A stretch of DNA of 64,000 bases from Arthrobacter sp. Y-9 (lineage in GTDB: Bacteria; Actinomycetota; Actinomycetes; Actinomycetales; Micrococcaceae): positions 2,232,001 to 2,296,000 of the forward strand of contig NZ_CP121463.1 in NCBI RefSeq assembly GCF_029690065.1, given 5' to 3'. A program made the translations under genes and the position numbers. The notes under the pieces were generated by a model, which saw nothing but the letters and a program-made list of their open reading frames with translations, ran no database searches and was not told the origin of the DNA. Every line of letters begins with the position of its first letter. Position 1 is the stretch's first letter. Below are positions 53,553-64,000 of this stretch, one piece after another.

Positions 53553-54365
53553 TCAGTTGAGCTCGGTCATCGTGTCGGACACGCGGATGAGCTCGTGGTC
53601 GTGCGAGGCGACCAGGACCGAGATGCCGTCCTTGGTGGTGTCCTTGAGGATGCCGATGATCTTGTTGGCCGCGGCGCGGTCCAGGCTGGCGGTGGGTTCG
53701 TCGACCACCAGCACGCGGGTGCCGAGGATCAGCGCGCGGGCGATCGCCACGCGCTGGCGCTCACCGCCGGACAGCTGGGCCGGACGGTGCTTGATGCGCT
53801 TGCCGAGACCGACCAGCTCCAGCAGGTCCTTCGCGGCTTCGGTGCGCTGTTCCACCTCGCCATCCGGGACGGCGGGCAGCAGCACGTTCTCCAGGGCGCT
53901 CATGCCCTCGATCAGGGCGCCGCCCTGGTCCACATAGCCGATGAGCGCGCGACGGCGGTCGGCCACCTCGTCATCGTTCATCGCGTCGAGCGGTGCGTCC
54001 TCCCAGAACACGCGGCCGCTCGTGGGCAGCGTCAGGCCTGCGCTCACGGTCAGGATGGACGTCTTGCCGGAGCCGGAGCGGCCTGCGACGCAGTGCATCT
54101 CACCGGCGTCGAGGTCCATGGTGAAATTCTCGACCACGGTGACGCGCTCGGCGCCGTTGCGCTCCCCGCCGTAGCGGATGGTGACATCCTCCAGGCGCAG
54201 CGGGGTCTCGTGGTCGGCCACCTTGATGATGGTGTTCGCACGGGTCTGGAGTTCGGTGCCGTCCACGGCGGACTGCTCCACGCTCACGGTGTTCTCCTGG
54301 TCCTGGGTCGGGGCGGGGCGCTCTTCGGCGCGGCGGTTCTTCCGGGATTCCGGTTCAATGGTCAT
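53553..54365 (-). CDS. ABC transporter ATPase (second exporter)
   Basis: This 270-aa ATPase has a Glu/Arg-rich N-terminal tail of about 50 residues that is probably disordered. Walker A is [10 protein letters not shown]-loop-type [17 protein letters not shown], signature [16 protein letters not shown], Walker [13 protein letters not shown] and H-loop SHDHE. The ATG at 54365 overlaps the permease stop as ATGA, so the subunits are coupled; an open frame to 54395 is not needed. It belongs to the LolD/MacB-like group but is not a close copy of the ATPase at 48535. Confidence 0.92.
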   Translation of the reverse strand: MTIEPESRKNRRAEERPAPTQDQENTVSVEQSAVDGTELQTRANTIIKVADHETPLRLEDVTIRYGGERNGAERVTVVENFTMDLDAGEMHCVAGRSGSGKTSILTVSAGLTLPTSGRVFWEDAPLDAMNDDEVADRRRALIGYVDQGGALIEGMSALENVLLPAVPDGEVEQRTEAAKDLLELVGLGKRIKHRPAQLSGGERQRVAIARALILGTRVLVVDEPTASLDRAAANKIIGILKDTTKDGISVLVASHDHELIRVSDTMTELN

Positions 54366-57157
54366 CGAATGATCCTTGTCGCTACGGGAACCCACACCAC
54401 GACGGCGAGCAGACCGGCCAGGCCTGCCCAGACAGCCGCGTAGGGGGCGAGGAAAATACCCAGGAGCGCGGCACCCAGCACGCCGATGGGGAGGGCGTAC
54501 AGGCCCACGAGGGCGTGTTCGAAGAAACGGACCTGACGGAGCATGTCAGGGTTCCAGCCCATCGCATTGAGCACGCCGATCTGTTCGCGCTTGGCGCCCA
54601 GTTCGAAGCGGCCCGTCACGATGGTCAGGAACAGCCCCACGACCGCGCCGGCCACGGCCAGGATGATGGCCGGGAGGACGATGCTCCCCGCCGCCAGGCC
54701 GCCCAGGGCGGAGGCGCCGGCTGCTCGCGGGATGTCCACGAGGACCGAGACGAGCGCGCCGACCGCCGCGCCGAAGACGCCGACCGCGACGGCCAGGGCC
54801 AGGGTGTTGAAGCGGTGGGTCTTCAGCTGACGGTTCGCGAAGGTCAGCGGCGAATCGATCGTGATGAGGCTGGAGTCGTCCACGACCTCCTGGTCGACCA
54901 CGTGGTGGTGGCGCAGCTGACGCACCGCCAGCCAGGCCGCGACCGCGTAGATGACCAGGACGAGCAGCGAGACGATCGCGGTGGCGAGGTTCCAGCTCAG
55001 GACGCTGAGGATCAGGCCTGCTGCGGCCAGCGCCGCGGCGCCCACGCCGAACTCCTGGAGGACCCACTTCCTGATCTGCTTCTGGTTCCAGCCCATGGCC
55101 CGCAGGATGCCTGCGTCGCTCCGGCGCTTGCGCACATAGCTGACAGTGGAGGCCGCGGTCAGCAGGGTGGCGCCCAGCAGGGCGAGGAAGAGGAGCATGA
55201 TGTTGGTCCCGGAGAGCGAGCTGCTCACCGCGGCCGCGGCATCCTGGCGGACCCACGACTGCTGGACGGTTCCGAGGGCCTGCTCGGCGCCGGAGGCGTC
55301 CTTGCTGTAGCCCGGGACGAAGATGTTGGCGTCCTCACGGGCGGAGCCGGAGACGACGGTGGCCTTGAGGCCGAGGGCGCGGATCTGGTCGGCGAGCTTG
55401 GCGATATCGCCGCCGGCCTGACGCCAGCCACCCTCCGCCTTGGCGCGCACGCGGATGGCGTCCACGACGTCGGCGTCCTTGGTGTAGCCGCGGGCGGCGG
55501 CCAGGCCGTAGTAGTCCGTGATCGCACCGGCGGACTGGCTGACCAGACCCGTGGCGCTCAGACTCGGCTTGAGGGCCTTCGAGCCGGCGTCGCCGCCCGA
55601 GGCGTCCTTCGCAAGGCTGAACGGCACGGGATCGTAGCCGCCGAGCGGCAGGCGGTTGATGTCGCCCGCGGCCTTCTGGACCGCGGCGGGGTCGAAGGTG
55701 CCGTAGACGATGGGCAGCGGGGTCGCCTTGGCGTCGCCGCGGGCCACGTCCTTGCGGTAGGAGCGGTCCTGGACCGGCTTGCGCTGGCCCTGATCCACGG
55801 CCGTGCCGTCGAGGGCGCGTTCCGGGAGGCTGTTGACCGTGACCCAGTCACCGGGGACGGCCTGCTTCTCCTCGGAGCCGTTGGCCTCGGTGCTCTTGGC
55901 GGAGTAGTCCGGCGCGGCCGCGAACTGGGTGCTCCAGGTGGCGGGGTCGTACAGACCGGACGCGAAGCTGGACGTGGAGCCCAGAAGGTCGGAATGGTCC
56001 GTCCCGCCCGGCCACTGCAGCACGAACGGGGACTTGGAGACGAATGGGAGGTAGCCGTCACCGAGGTTCTTGGAGACGGTGCCGACCTCCTTGCTGACGT
56101 TGCCGGCGTCGTCGAGCTCTTCGATCTTGACGTTGTACTTGACGTCCAGGTTGGTGCCCTGGCGCACCACCAGCGGGATGGCCTGGGAGTCGTCGGTGAT
56201 CTGCTTGCTGCGCACGCTCGCCTCGTACTGCATGAGCGTGGGGGCCCAGTACTTCAGGCGGACGCCCAGGAAGTCCGGCCCGTCCTGGATGTCCTGCTGG
56301 GACATGCCGGACGAGAGCTTCTCCTGGAAGAAACGGCCGATGGCGCCGGCGTTGCGGCCGTCCGCAGGCGGAGCCTTCTCGAGCGGCGCGAGGAACGCGC
56401 CGGCCTCGCCGAGCAGGGCGCGCTCGGCAGTCGGGTCCACGGCCACCACGGATTCGCTGATCTCCGGTGCCAGCGGCAGCGCGATGTTGGCGTTGAAGAG
56501 AGTGTGGGTGGAGGTGCCTGCGGGGGCGGGGAACTTGATGCCCGTCTCGCCTTCCGGAGCCTGGATCTGCACGGACTTGCCGCCGGCGACCGTGGTCTGG
56601 ACGACCTTGGCCTTGCCGAGCGTCCCTTCGCCCACGGTGCTGAACAGCTGCCGCTCGGTCACCCCGTCCGAGCTCGTGGCGCTGGCCGTGATCCGGTACT
56701 TCGTCGCCTTGTCCGGGAGCACGGACTCGGCCTGCGGCCACTTCGAGCCGTCGGTGGAGCCGGGGGTGCTGGTCTGCTGCAGCCCCACCAGGCCCGAGTT
56801 GTACCCGAGGTAGTCCATCGCCCGCAGCTGCGGGGCTTCGAGGTTCTGCGTCACGCGGGACACCAGCGAGATGGGCGCGGCGACCGCGGTGCCGTCCATC
56901 TGACGGATCTTGTCCAGCTGATCGAAGCTGATCCCGCCCTGGCCGGTCACGATGTCCGGCTGCATGAGCTTGCCCTCGCCCTGTCCCGGCGCCTGCACCA
57001 GGATGTCGTAGAGGCCGCGGGAGTTCTGGTCCACGGTCTTGACCAGAGCCGCCTGTGAGCTGCTCTGGACCAGGACGGACAGCGCCATGGTCGCGATCAG
57101 GATGGTCGCGGTCAGCAGCAGCACGCGGCTCCTGATGAACCGTTCAACGGCGTTCAT
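54362..57157 (-). CDS. Large FtsX-type ABC permease (second exporter)
   Basis: This 931-aa permease starts with one membrane helix (about residues 11-32), then has a very large extracytoplasmic domain of roughly 600 residues, and ends with two FtsX-type membrane modules. DAGILRAMGWNQKQIRKWV and IGVLNAMGWNPDMLRQVRF are the paired coupling segments. The ATG at 57157 is chosen because AGGAG lies 5 nt upstream and the protein then starts NAVERFIRSRVLL; an open frame reaches 57235. The outside domain is not recognised and may bind a substrate or signal. It pairs with the ATPase downstream. Confidence 0.9.
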   Translation of the reverse strand: MNAVERFIRSRVLLLTATILIATMALSVLVQSSSQAALVKTVDQNSRGLYDILVQAPGQGEGKLMQPDIVTGQGGISFDQLDKIRQMDGTAVAAPISLVSRVTQNLEAPQLRAMDYLGYNSGLVGLQQTSTPGSTDGSKWPQAESVLPDKATKYRITASATSSDGVTERQLFSTVGEGTLGKAKVVQTTVAGGKSVQIQAPEGETGIKFPAPAGTSTHTLFNANIALPLAPEISESVVAVDPTAERALLGEAGAFLAPLEKAPPADGRNAGAIGRFFQEKLSSGMSQQDIQDGPDFLGVRLKYWAPTLMQYEASVRSKQITDDSQAIPLVVRQGTNLDVKYNVKIEELDDAGNVSKEVGTVSKNLGDGYLPFVSKSPFVLQWPGGTDHSDLLGSTSSFASGLYDPATWSTQFAAAPDYSAKSTEANGSEEKQAVPGDWVTVNSLPERALDGTAVDQGQRKPVQDRSYRKDVARGDAKATPLPIVYGTFDPAAVQKAAGDINRLPLGGYDPVPFSLAKDASGGDAGSKALKPSLSATGLVSQSAGAITDYYGLAAARGYTKDADVVDAIRVRAKAEGGWRQAGGDIAKLADQIRALGLKATVVSGSAREDANIFVPGYSKDASGAEQALGTVQQSWVRQDAAAAVSSSLSGTNIMLLFLALLGATLLTAASTVSYVRKRRSDAGILRAMGWNQKQIRKWVLQEFGVGAAALAAAGLILSVLSWNLATAIVSLLVLVIYAVAAWLAVRQLRHHHVVDQEVVDDSSLITIDSPLTFANRQLKTHRFNTLALAVAVGVFGAAVGALVSVLVDIPRAAGASALGGLAAGSIVLPAIILAVAGAVVGLFLTIVTGRFELGAKREQIGVLNAMGWNPDMLRQVRFFEHALVGLYALPIGVLGAALLGIFLAPYAAVWAGLAGLLAVVVWVPVATRIIR

Positions 57158-57241
57158 TGCACTCCTGGGGTGAGGGAACGGGAGAGGGCTGCACTGCAGA
57201 CATGGCTTCGCCCACGCTCCGACGGGGTGGTTCAAGACTTC

Positions 57242-57328
57242 GGGCCGGCCTGCCGACCGCTGCGACGCTCAAAAGCGCCATAGCTATTGTAGGCAGACCG
57301 GCCCGGGTTCCCGGGACCCTCGGTCCCG
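57242..57328 (-). terminator. Two hairpins downstream of serA
   Basis: CGGGACC-CTC-GGTCCCG (57312-57328) lies 12 bp after the serA stop. A larger imperfect palindrome follows: 57242-57254 pairs with 57292-57304 (13 bp, one mismatch) around a 37-nt AT-richer interior. This 182-bp gap must also hold the promoter of the exporter permease; none was clear. Confidence 0.55.
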
Positions 57329-57339
57329 TCAGTGTGGCC

Positions 57340-58935
57340 TTACGACTCGAGGTCGACCTCACGCACGGCGTTGGCGCCCACGCCCGCCTTGATGGCGTCG
57401 AGGACCTGCTGCGGCACGGAGGAATCGACCGTCAGCAGGGCCAGGACGTCGCCGCCTTCGGCGCTGCGCGCCACCTGCATGCCGCCGATGTTGATGTTGT
57501 TCATGCCCAGGATGTGGCCGATGGTGCCGACGACGCCGGGACGGTCCTGGTAGCTGACCACGATCAGGTGATCGGTGATGGGGATCTCGATGTCGAAACC
57601 GTTGACGCCCACGAGCTTCTCGACCTGCTTCGGACCCGTCAGGGTGCCGGACACCGTGATCTGCGAACCGTCGCTCAGCGCGCCGCGGAGGGTCAGCACA
57701 TTGCGGTAGTCCTCGGCGTTCTCGGTGGTGATCAGGCGGACGTTGATGCCACGCTGCTCGGCGATCACCGGGGCGTTGACGTAGGAGACCTGCTCGGAGA
57801 CGACGTCGGCGAACACACCCTTCAGCGCGGACAGCTCGAGGACCTTGACGTCCAGGGCAGCGATCTCACCGGCCACCTCGACGTCGATCTGGGTCACCGA
57901 GTCGTGCGTGAGGGCGGTGAAGATCCGGCCGAGCTTCTCGATCAGCGGGATGCCCGGGCGGACGTCGGAGTGGATGACGCCGCCGGCCACGTTGACCGCG
58001 TCGGGGACGAGCTCTCCGGCCAGGGCCAGACGGACCGACTTCGCCACGGAGATGCCGGCCTTCTCCTGGGCCTCCGCGGTGGACGCGCCGAGGTGCGGGG
58101 TGACGACCACGTTGTCCAGACCGAAGAACGGCAGGTCCGTGGAGGGCTCCTTGGAGAACACGTCGATGCCGGCGCCGGCGATCTTGCCGGCCACGAGCGC
58201 CTCGTGCAGGGCGGTCTCGTCGACCAGGCCACCGCGGGCGACGTTGACCACGTACGCGGTCTCCTTCATCTTCTCGAAGGCGTCCGCGCCGAGCATGCCC
58301 ACGGTCTCGGGGGTCTTCGGCATGTGGATGGTGATGAAATCGGACTGCGCCAGGAGCTCGTCCAGGGTCACGAGCTTCACGCCGAGCTGTGCGGCGCGGG
58401 CCGAGGTGACGTAGGGGTCGTAGGCGAGGATCTCGGTGCCGAAGGCCTGGAGACGGGCGGCGACGAGGGCGCCGATGCGGCCGAAGCCGATGATGCCGAT
58501 CTTCTTCTCGAACAGCTCGGTGCCCGAGTACTTGGAGCGCTTCCACTCCCCCGCCTTGAGGGCGCCGCAGGCCTGCGGGATGTGGCGGGCCAGGCTGAGG
58601 ATGTGGCCGACCGTGAGTTCGGCGGCGGAGATGATGTTCGAGGTGGGCGCGTTGACCACCATGACACCGGCCTGAGTGGCGGCCTTGATGTCGACGTTAT
58701 CCAGGCCGACGCCGGCACGGGCGATCACCTTGAGGTTCGGCGCGGCAGCGATGGCTTCGGCGTCCACCTGCGTGGCGGAGCGGACCAGGATGGCGTGGGC
58801 GTCGGCCAGGGCCGGCAGGAGCTGGGAACGGTCGGCGCCGTCGGTCTGCCGGATGTCGAAATCCGGTCCCAGTGCCGCCACGGTGGCAGGCGATAGTTCT
58901 TCGGCAATGAGTACTACGGGCTTGGTGTCTGTCAC
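57340..58935 (-). CDS. serA: D-3-phosphoglycerate dehydrogenase
   Basis: This 531-aa enzyme makes the first committed step of serine synthesis, oxidising 3-phosphoglycerate with NAD+. The nucleotide-binding motif is IGIIGFGRIGALVAARL, the catalytic residues lie in VVNVARGGLVDE and VVTPHLGASTAEAQEKA (His), and the C-terminal half adds an intervening domain plus an ACT domain beginning near LIVVSYQDRPGVVGTIG for serine feedback. This is the long form seen in actinobacteria. It lies 193 bp after ilvC, probably with its own promoter, since a hairpin separates them. Confidence 0.97.
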   Translation of the reverse strand: MTDTKPVVLIAEELSPATVAALGPDFDIRQTDGADRSQLLPALADAHAILVRSATQVDAEAIAAAPNLKVIARAGVGLDNVDIKAATQAGVMVVNAPTSNIISAAELTVGHILSLARHIPQACGALKAGEWKRSKYSGTELFEKKIGIIGFGRIGALVAARLQAFGTEILAYDPYVTSARAAQLGVKLVTLDELLAQSDFITIHMPKTPETVGMLGADAFEKMKETAYVVNVARGGLVDETALHEALVAGKIAGAGIDVFSKEPSTDLPFFGLDNVVVTPHLGASTAEAQEKAGISVAKSVRLALAGELVPDAVNVAGGVIHSDVRPGIPLIEKLGRIFTALTHDSVTQIDVEVAGEIAALDVKVLELSALKGVFADVVSEQVSYVNAPVIAEQRGINVRLITTENAEDYRNVLTLRGALSDGSQITVSGTLTGPKQVEKLVGVNGFDIEIPITDHLIVVSYQDRPGVVGTIGHILGMNNINIGGMQVARSAEGGDVLALLTVDSSVPQQVLDAIKAGVGANAVREVDLES

Positions 58936-58998
58936 CGGTGACCTCTTTGTGGCGATCGATACTGCAGTGGCTTGTCTCAGGTGTCCTGAGCGTGGAAT

Positions 58999-59029
58999 CG
59001 CCGGACCCGCACAGTGTGCGGGCCCGGCG
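58999..59029 (-). terminator. Hairpin between ilvC and serA
   Basis: The arms 58999-59012 and 59016-59029 form a 14-bp stem with one mismatch and a 3-nt loop, about 100 bp past the ilvC stop. It probably ends the ilvBNC transcript. Confidence 0.6.
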
Positions 59030-59128
59030 TCCTTGCTTCACACGCCTGCCACCGAGATTACTGGCTCGGTGCGGCGTGCCGGGAATCGGCTTCCCTTTTG
59101 TGAAGGATCATGGTCCTTCGGGCGGCGA

Positions 59129-60716
<1,588 letters not shown>

Positions 60717-60718
60717 GA

Positions 60719-62608
60719 TCAGTCCTCTTCTTCCCACTCGGGGGTCATGTTCCGGGCGACCTGGATCTGGTCATTGCTCACGCCGGAGGGCACCATCGGC
60801 CACACCATGGCGTTGGGGCTGACCACGAAGTCGATCACGACGGGGCGGTCGTTGATCTCCAGGGCCTTCTGGATGGTGGCGTCGATGTCCTCTTCCCGCT
60901 CACAGCGCAGCGCGGCGCAGCCGTAGGCGTCGGCGAGCTTGACGAAGTCCGGGATCCGGACGGTGTCGTGGCCCGTGTTGAGGTCGGTGTTCGAGTACCG
61001 GCCCTCATAGAACAGGGTCTGCCACTGGCGGACCATGCCCAGCGAGGAGTTGTTGATGATCGCGACCTTGATCGGGATGTTGTTGATGGCACAGGTGGCG
61101 AGTTCCTGATTGGTCATCTGGAAGCAGCCGTCGCCGTCGATCGCCCAGACCACGCGGTCCGGGTTGCCGACCTTGGCGCCCATGGCGGCCGGGACGGAGT
61201 AGCCCATGGTGCCGGCGCCGCCGGAGTTCAGCCAGGCGTGCGGGCGCTCGTACTTGATGAACTGCGCGGCCCACATCTGATGCTGGCCGACGCCTGCCAC
61301 GAAGACGCCCTCGGGACCGGTCAGCTCGCCGATCCGCTGCAGCACGCGCTGCGGGGCGATCAGGCCGTCCTCCGGCTCGGTCCAGCCGAGCGGGTAGGTC
61401 TCCTTGAGGTTGTTCAGGAACGCCCACCAGGCGCCAAGGTCGGGCTTGCCGTTGGCCTCGAAGTACGCGCGGAGGACCTCGGTCAGCTCGGGGATGATCT
61501 CCTTGACACTGCCCACGATCGGCACGTCCGCGGTGCGGTTCTTGGAGATCTCGGCCGGGTCGATGTCCGCGTGGATGACCTTGGCGTTCGGTGCGAAAGT
61601 CTTCAGCACGCCGGTCACGCGGTCATCGAAACGGGCGCCGAGCGTGATGAGCAGGTCCGCCTGCTGCAGTGCGGTGACCGCGGAGACCGTGCCATGCATG
61701 CCGGGCATGCCGACGTGCTGCGGGTGGGAGTCCGGGAAGGCGCCCTTGGCCATGAGGGTGGTGACCACGGGGGCGCCGCTCAGCTCGGCGAGTTCCTTCA
61801 GCTCTTCACAGGCGTGGCCCTTGAGCACGCCGCCGCCGACGTAGAACACGGGCTTCTTGGCGGCGCCGATCAGCTTGGCGGCCTCGCGGAGCTGCTTGCT
61901 GTGACCGCGCAGCACGGGACGGTACCCGGGCAGGTCGATCTTCGGCGGCCAGGAGAACATCGTCTTGGCGACCTGGGCGTCCTTGGCGAAGTCCACCAGG
62001 ACGGGGCCGGGACGGCCCGTGGAGGCGAGGTGGAAGGCCTCGGCCATGACCCGGGGGATCTCGTCCGGGTCCGTGACCAGGAACGAGTGCTTGGTGATCG
62101 GCATGGTGATGCCGACGATGTCCGCCTCCTGGAAGGCGTCCGTTCCGATCACGCCACTGCTGACCTGACCGGTGATGGCGACCATCGGCACGGAGTCCAT
62201 GTGGGCGTCCATGATGGCGGTGACCAGGTTGGTGGCGCCAGGACCGGAGGTGGCGATGCACACGCCCACCTCACCGGTGACCATGGCATAGCCCTGCGCG
62301 GCGTGGCCGGCTCCCTGCTCGTGACGGACCAGGATGTGATTCAAACTGGAAGCCATCAACGGGTCGTAGGTGGGCAGGATGGCACCACCGGGCAAACCGA
62401 AAATGTCCTTGACGCCGAGTTCTTCGAGCGAGCGGACGAGTGCTTGTGAGCCGGTCATCTCCGTTGGGGGTACAACGTTGTTCGGCCCGAGGACAGGAGA
62501 GAGGGCCGCTGCGTCATCGGCAGCGGTGACGGCGCGCTCGGACTTTTCCGCATTCTTCGCGGACTTTGCAGCCAACAGCGTGGGGCTGATGGGCGATCCT
62601 TTGCTCAT
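60719..62608 (-). CDS. ilvB: Acetolactate synthase large (catalytic) subunit
   Basis: This 629-aa thiamine-diphosphate enzyme condenses pyruvate with pyruvate or 2-oxobutyrate. Features are [17 protein letters not shown], the catalytic glutamate in [16 protein letters not shown], and the ThDP/Mg motif [15 protein letters not shown] with NN downstream. FAD-domain sequence lies in the middle. About 45 extra N-terminal residues precede the conserved part. The ATG at 62608 has GAGGAAGAG 4-12 nt upstream. It is the first structural gene of ilvBNC and lies behind an attenuator. Confidence 0.98.
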   Translation of the reverse strand: MSKGSPISPTLLAAKSAKNAEKSERAVTAADDAAALSPVLGPNNVVPPTEMTGSQALVRSLEELGVKDIFGLPGGAILPTYDPLMASSLNHILVRHEQGAGHAAQGYAMVTGEVGVCIATSGPGATNLVTAIMDAHMDSVPMVAITGQVSSGVIGTDAFQEADIVGITMPITKHSFLVTDPDEIPRVMAEAFHLASTGRPGPVLVDFAKDAQVAKTMFSWPPKIDLPGYRPVLRGHSKQLREAAKLIGAAKKPVFYVGGGVLKGHACEELKELAELSGAPVVTTLMAKGAFPDSHPQHVGMPGMHGTVSAVTALQQADLLITLGARFDDRVTGVLKTFAPNAKVIHADIDPAEISKNRTADVPIVGSVKEIIPELTEVLRAYFEANGKPDLGAWWAFLNNLKETYPLGWTEPEDGLIAPQRVLQRIGELTGPEGVFVAGVGQHQMWAAQFIKYERPHAWLNSGGAGTMGYSVPAAMGAKVGNPDRVVWAIDGDGCFQMTNQELATCAINNIPIKVAIINNSSLGMVRQWQTLFYEGRYSNTDLNTGHDTVRIPDFVKLADAYGCAALRCEREEDIDATIQKALEINDRPVVIDFVVSPNAMVWPMVPSGVSNDQIQVARNMTPEWEEED

Positions 62609-62685
62609 CGGACTCTTCCTCGTTGGTGCCCCCTGAGGGGCGATTTCGGGTGGGTGACTGGCCGTGACGTCTCTAGCAACAAAAA

Positions 62686-62717
62686 AACCCCTCAGCCGTG
62701 AGGCTCTTCGAGGGGTT
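62686..62717 (-). terminator. ilvB attenuator terminator
   Basis: On the minus strand AACCCCTC and GAGGGGTT (62717-62710 and 62693-62686) form the stem, enclosing a smaller AGCC/GGCT hairpin; seven T residues follow (62687-62681). It is 28 bp past the leader-peptide stop and about 75 bp before ilvB. GCGCGTG near the end of the leader ORF (62758-62752) can instead pair with CACGCGC (62724-62718), which touches the terminator's first arm, so alternative folding is possible. Confidence 0.9.
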
Positions 62718-62745
62718 GCGCGTGACTGACCGTTACCAGCTTGGC

Positions 62746-62793
62746 TTATGCCACGCGCTTGGTAAGGACTACGACGATCACGGTTTCAGTCAT
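62746..62793 (-). CDS. Leader peptide of the ilvBNC attenuator
   Basis: This 15-codon ORF encodes [15 protein letters not shown] and stops at TAA. Seven of 15 residues are Val, Ile or Leu, including the run VIVVVL, the expected design for sensing charged tRNA-Val/Ile/Leu. There is no ribosome site; the ATG sits 6 nt after the -10 box, so the transcript would begin at the ATG itself. The terminator and ilvB follow. The Corynebacterium glutamicum ilvBNC operon is known for the same kind of leaderless leader peptide. Confidence 0.92.
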   Translation of the reverse strand: MTETVIVVVLTKRVA

Positions 62794-62799
62794 GGCTAC

Positions 62800-62829
62800 A
62801 GTGTTCCCCGTGGCGCGATTTAGTGTCAA
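62800..62829 (-). promoter_or_regulatory. Promoter of the ilvBNC operon
   Basis: On the minus strand a perfect TTGACA (62829-62824), an 18-bp spacer and AACACT (62805-62800) lie 6 nt before the leader ATG. The -10 matches only the A2, A4 and T6 positions, compensated by the consensus -35. Confidence 0.75.
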
Positions 62830-62880
62830 CTGCCGGACGCCTCGTCTCACAATGTGGACGGCCGCGTCCGGCATGCGGGC

Positions 62881-62907
62881 ACGACGGCGGCGGGGAGCCG
62901 CCGTCGT
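62881..62907 (-). terminator. Terminator downstream of ilvD
   Basis: The arms 62881-62891 and 62897-62907 are a perfect 11-bp stem with a 5-nt loop, 20 bp past the ilvD stop. The ACGACGGCGG arm resembles those of the hairpins at 2441 and 33275. Confidence 0.75.
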
Positions 62908-62926
62908 CGTCGCGCGAGAGCGCCGG

Positions 62927-64000
62927 CTAGCCGCAGTACGCCCCGGTGGACGCCGAATTGACCAGCTTGGCGTACTTCGAGAGGACGCCCGTGGTGAAGC
63001 GCGCCGGCAGCGGCGCCCAGCCCACCTTGCGGGCCGCGAGTTCTTCCTCCTCCACCAGGAGATCGAAGGACCGGGCCGCGATGTCCACCCGGATCCGGTC
63101 GCCGTCCTTGACGAAGGCGATGGGCCCGCCGTCGACCGCTTCCGGCGCGACGTGTCCGATGCAGAGCCCGGTGGTGCCGCCGGAGAAGCGCCCGTCCGTC
63201 AGCAGCAGGACGTCCTTGCCGAGGCCCGCGCCCTTGATCGCGCCGGTGATGGCGAGCATCTCGCGCATGCCGGGGCCTCCCTTGGGGCCCTCGTAGCGGA
63301 TGACGACGACGTCGCCCTTCTGGATCTCGCCGCGGTCCAGCGCGTCGAGGGCGCCCTGCTCCCGCTCGAAGACGCGGGCCGTGCCTTCGAAGACCTCGGC
63401 GTCGAAACCGGCGGTCTTCACCACGGCGCCCTCCGGGGCGAGCGATCCGTGCAGGATGGTGATGCCGCCGGTCTTGTGGATCGGGTTGTCGAGGGCCCGC
63501 AGGATCTTGCCGTCGACGTCCGGCGGGTTGATCGCTTCGAGGTTCTCGGCCACGGTGCGGCCGGTGACGGTGAGGCAGTCGCCGTGCAGGAGGCCGGCGT
63601 CGAGCAGTGCCCGCATGATGACCGGCACCCCGCCGATGCGGTCGACGTCGGTCATCACATAGCGGCCGAAGGGCTTGAGGTCGCCGAGATGGGGCACCTT
63701 GTCGCCGATGCGGTTGAAGTCGTCGAGAACGAGGTCGACGCCGGCCTCCCGCGCGATCGCGAGAAGGTGCAGCACCGCGTTGGTCGAGCCGCCGAAGGCC
63801 ATGGTGACGGCGATGGCGTTCTCGAACGCGGGCTTGGTCATGATGTCCCGCGCGGTGATGCCCAGCCGCAGGAGGTTGACCACGGCCTCACCGGAACGAC
63901 GCGCGAAATCGTCACGACGCCGGTCGGCTGACGGCGGCGCGGCGGAACCGGGCAGGGACATCCCGAGCGCTTCGCCGATGCACGCCATGGTGTTCGCCGT
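62927..64000 (-). CDS. ilvD: Dihydroxy-acid dehydratase, C-terminal part (cut by window edge)
   Basis: This [Fe-S] enzyme converts 2,3-dihydroxy acids to 2-oxo acids in valine and isoleucine synthesis. The last 357 residues are present. Recognisable are the [20 protein letters not shown] region at the cut edge (the family's CxG motif area lies upstream, outside), [28 protein letters not shown], and [22 protein letters not shown] near the end. The reading frame is open to base 64000. It is on the same strand as ilvBNC but ends before it with its own terminator. Confidence 0.97.
   Translation of the reverse strand, partial: TANTMACIGEALGMSLPGSAAPPSADRRRDDFARRSGEAVVNLLRLGITARDIMTKPAFENAIAVTMAFGGSTNAVLHLLAIAREAGVDLVLDDFNRIGDKVPHLGDLKPFGRYVMTDVDRIGGVPVIMRALLDAGLLHGDCLTVTGRTVAENLEAINPPDVDGKILRALDNPIHKTGGITILHGSLAPEGAVVKTAGFDAEVFEGTARVFEREQGALDALDRGEIQKGDVVVIRYEGPKGGPGMREMLAITGAIKGAGLGKDVLLLTDGRFSGGTTGLCIGHVAPEAVDGGPIAFVKDGDRIRVDIAARSFDLLVEEEELAARKVGWAPLPARFTTGVLSKYAKLVNSASTGAYCG

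Overview
The window is high-GC DNA with dense, tightly spaced actinobacterial genes, many GTG starts, and several promoters whose -10 box lies only 6 nt from the start codon (leaderless transcripts). The gene order coaD-DUF177-rpmF-rnc-mutM-smc-ftsY, the amt-glnK pair next to ffh, and the ilvBNC-serA and leuCD blocks point to a Micrococcaceae chromosome, most likely Arthrobacter or a close relative. This placement is inferred from synteny and protein motifs. Almost everything is core chromosome: no phage, transposase, CRISPR array or plasmid function was found.

Layout. 0-5.7 kb: truncated ffh, a divergent zwf-type gene, then glnK, amt and ftsY, all three on the minus strand. 5.8-12.6 kb: smc, mutM, rnc, rpmF, DUF177 and coaD on the minus strand. 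12.7-14.8 kb: a translationally coupled aminotransferase and spermidine-synthase-like pair on the plus strand. 14.9-19.9 kb: rsmD, recG, a DAK2 protein and thiL. 20-25 kb: a DUF3515 lipoprotein facing ddl, gpsA, plsC and murA. 25.1-33.2 kb: an alpha-glucoside island with a ROK repressor, a binding protein, two permeases and two tandem GH13 alpha-glucosidases. 33.4-36.9 kb: leuCD, a divergent IclR regulator and a DUF1697 gene. 37.2-41.0 kb: two tRNA-Glu(CTC), tRNA-Gln(CTG), a HAD phosphatase, gltX and an FAH-family gene. 41.1-44 kb: a TetR regulator divergent from a stand-alone ketoacyl synthase, then a metallo-beta-lactamase-fold gene. 44-46.3 kb: ilvE and leuB. 46.5-51.8 kb: a histidine kinase, a response regulator and an ABC exporter. 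52-57.2 kb: metG and a second, unrelated ABC exporter. 57.3-64 kb: serA, ilvC, ilvN, ilvB with an attenuator leader, and truncated ilvD.

How the genes work together. The right half holds most of branched-chain amino acid synthesis (ilvD, ilvBN, ilvC, ilvE, leuB, leuCD) plus serA. The sequence shows three control layers: a Val/Ile/Leu-rich leader peptide with an intrinsic terminator before ilvB, an IclR gene divergent from leuC with nested palindromes between them, and promoters of matching geometry at the ilvB leader and leuB. The sugar island has a repressor, a promoter with an operator over the start site, an importer lacking its own ATPase, and hydrolases for the imported sugar. The ABC exporter at 48.5 kb lies directly downstream of a two-component system, an arrangement typical of envelope-stress or antimicrobial-responsive exporters.

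Most notable signals: the leaderless ilvBNC attenuator, the doubled TTGTAT-N3-ATACAA operator between the TetR and ketoacyl synthase genes, short tandem repeats that start at the stop codons of ddl and leuD, large intergenic palindromes, and zwf in the place where glnD might be expected. No wholly new multi-gene system could be demonstrated. The TetR/ketoacyl synthase locus and the two-component ABC exporter are the least characterised units.
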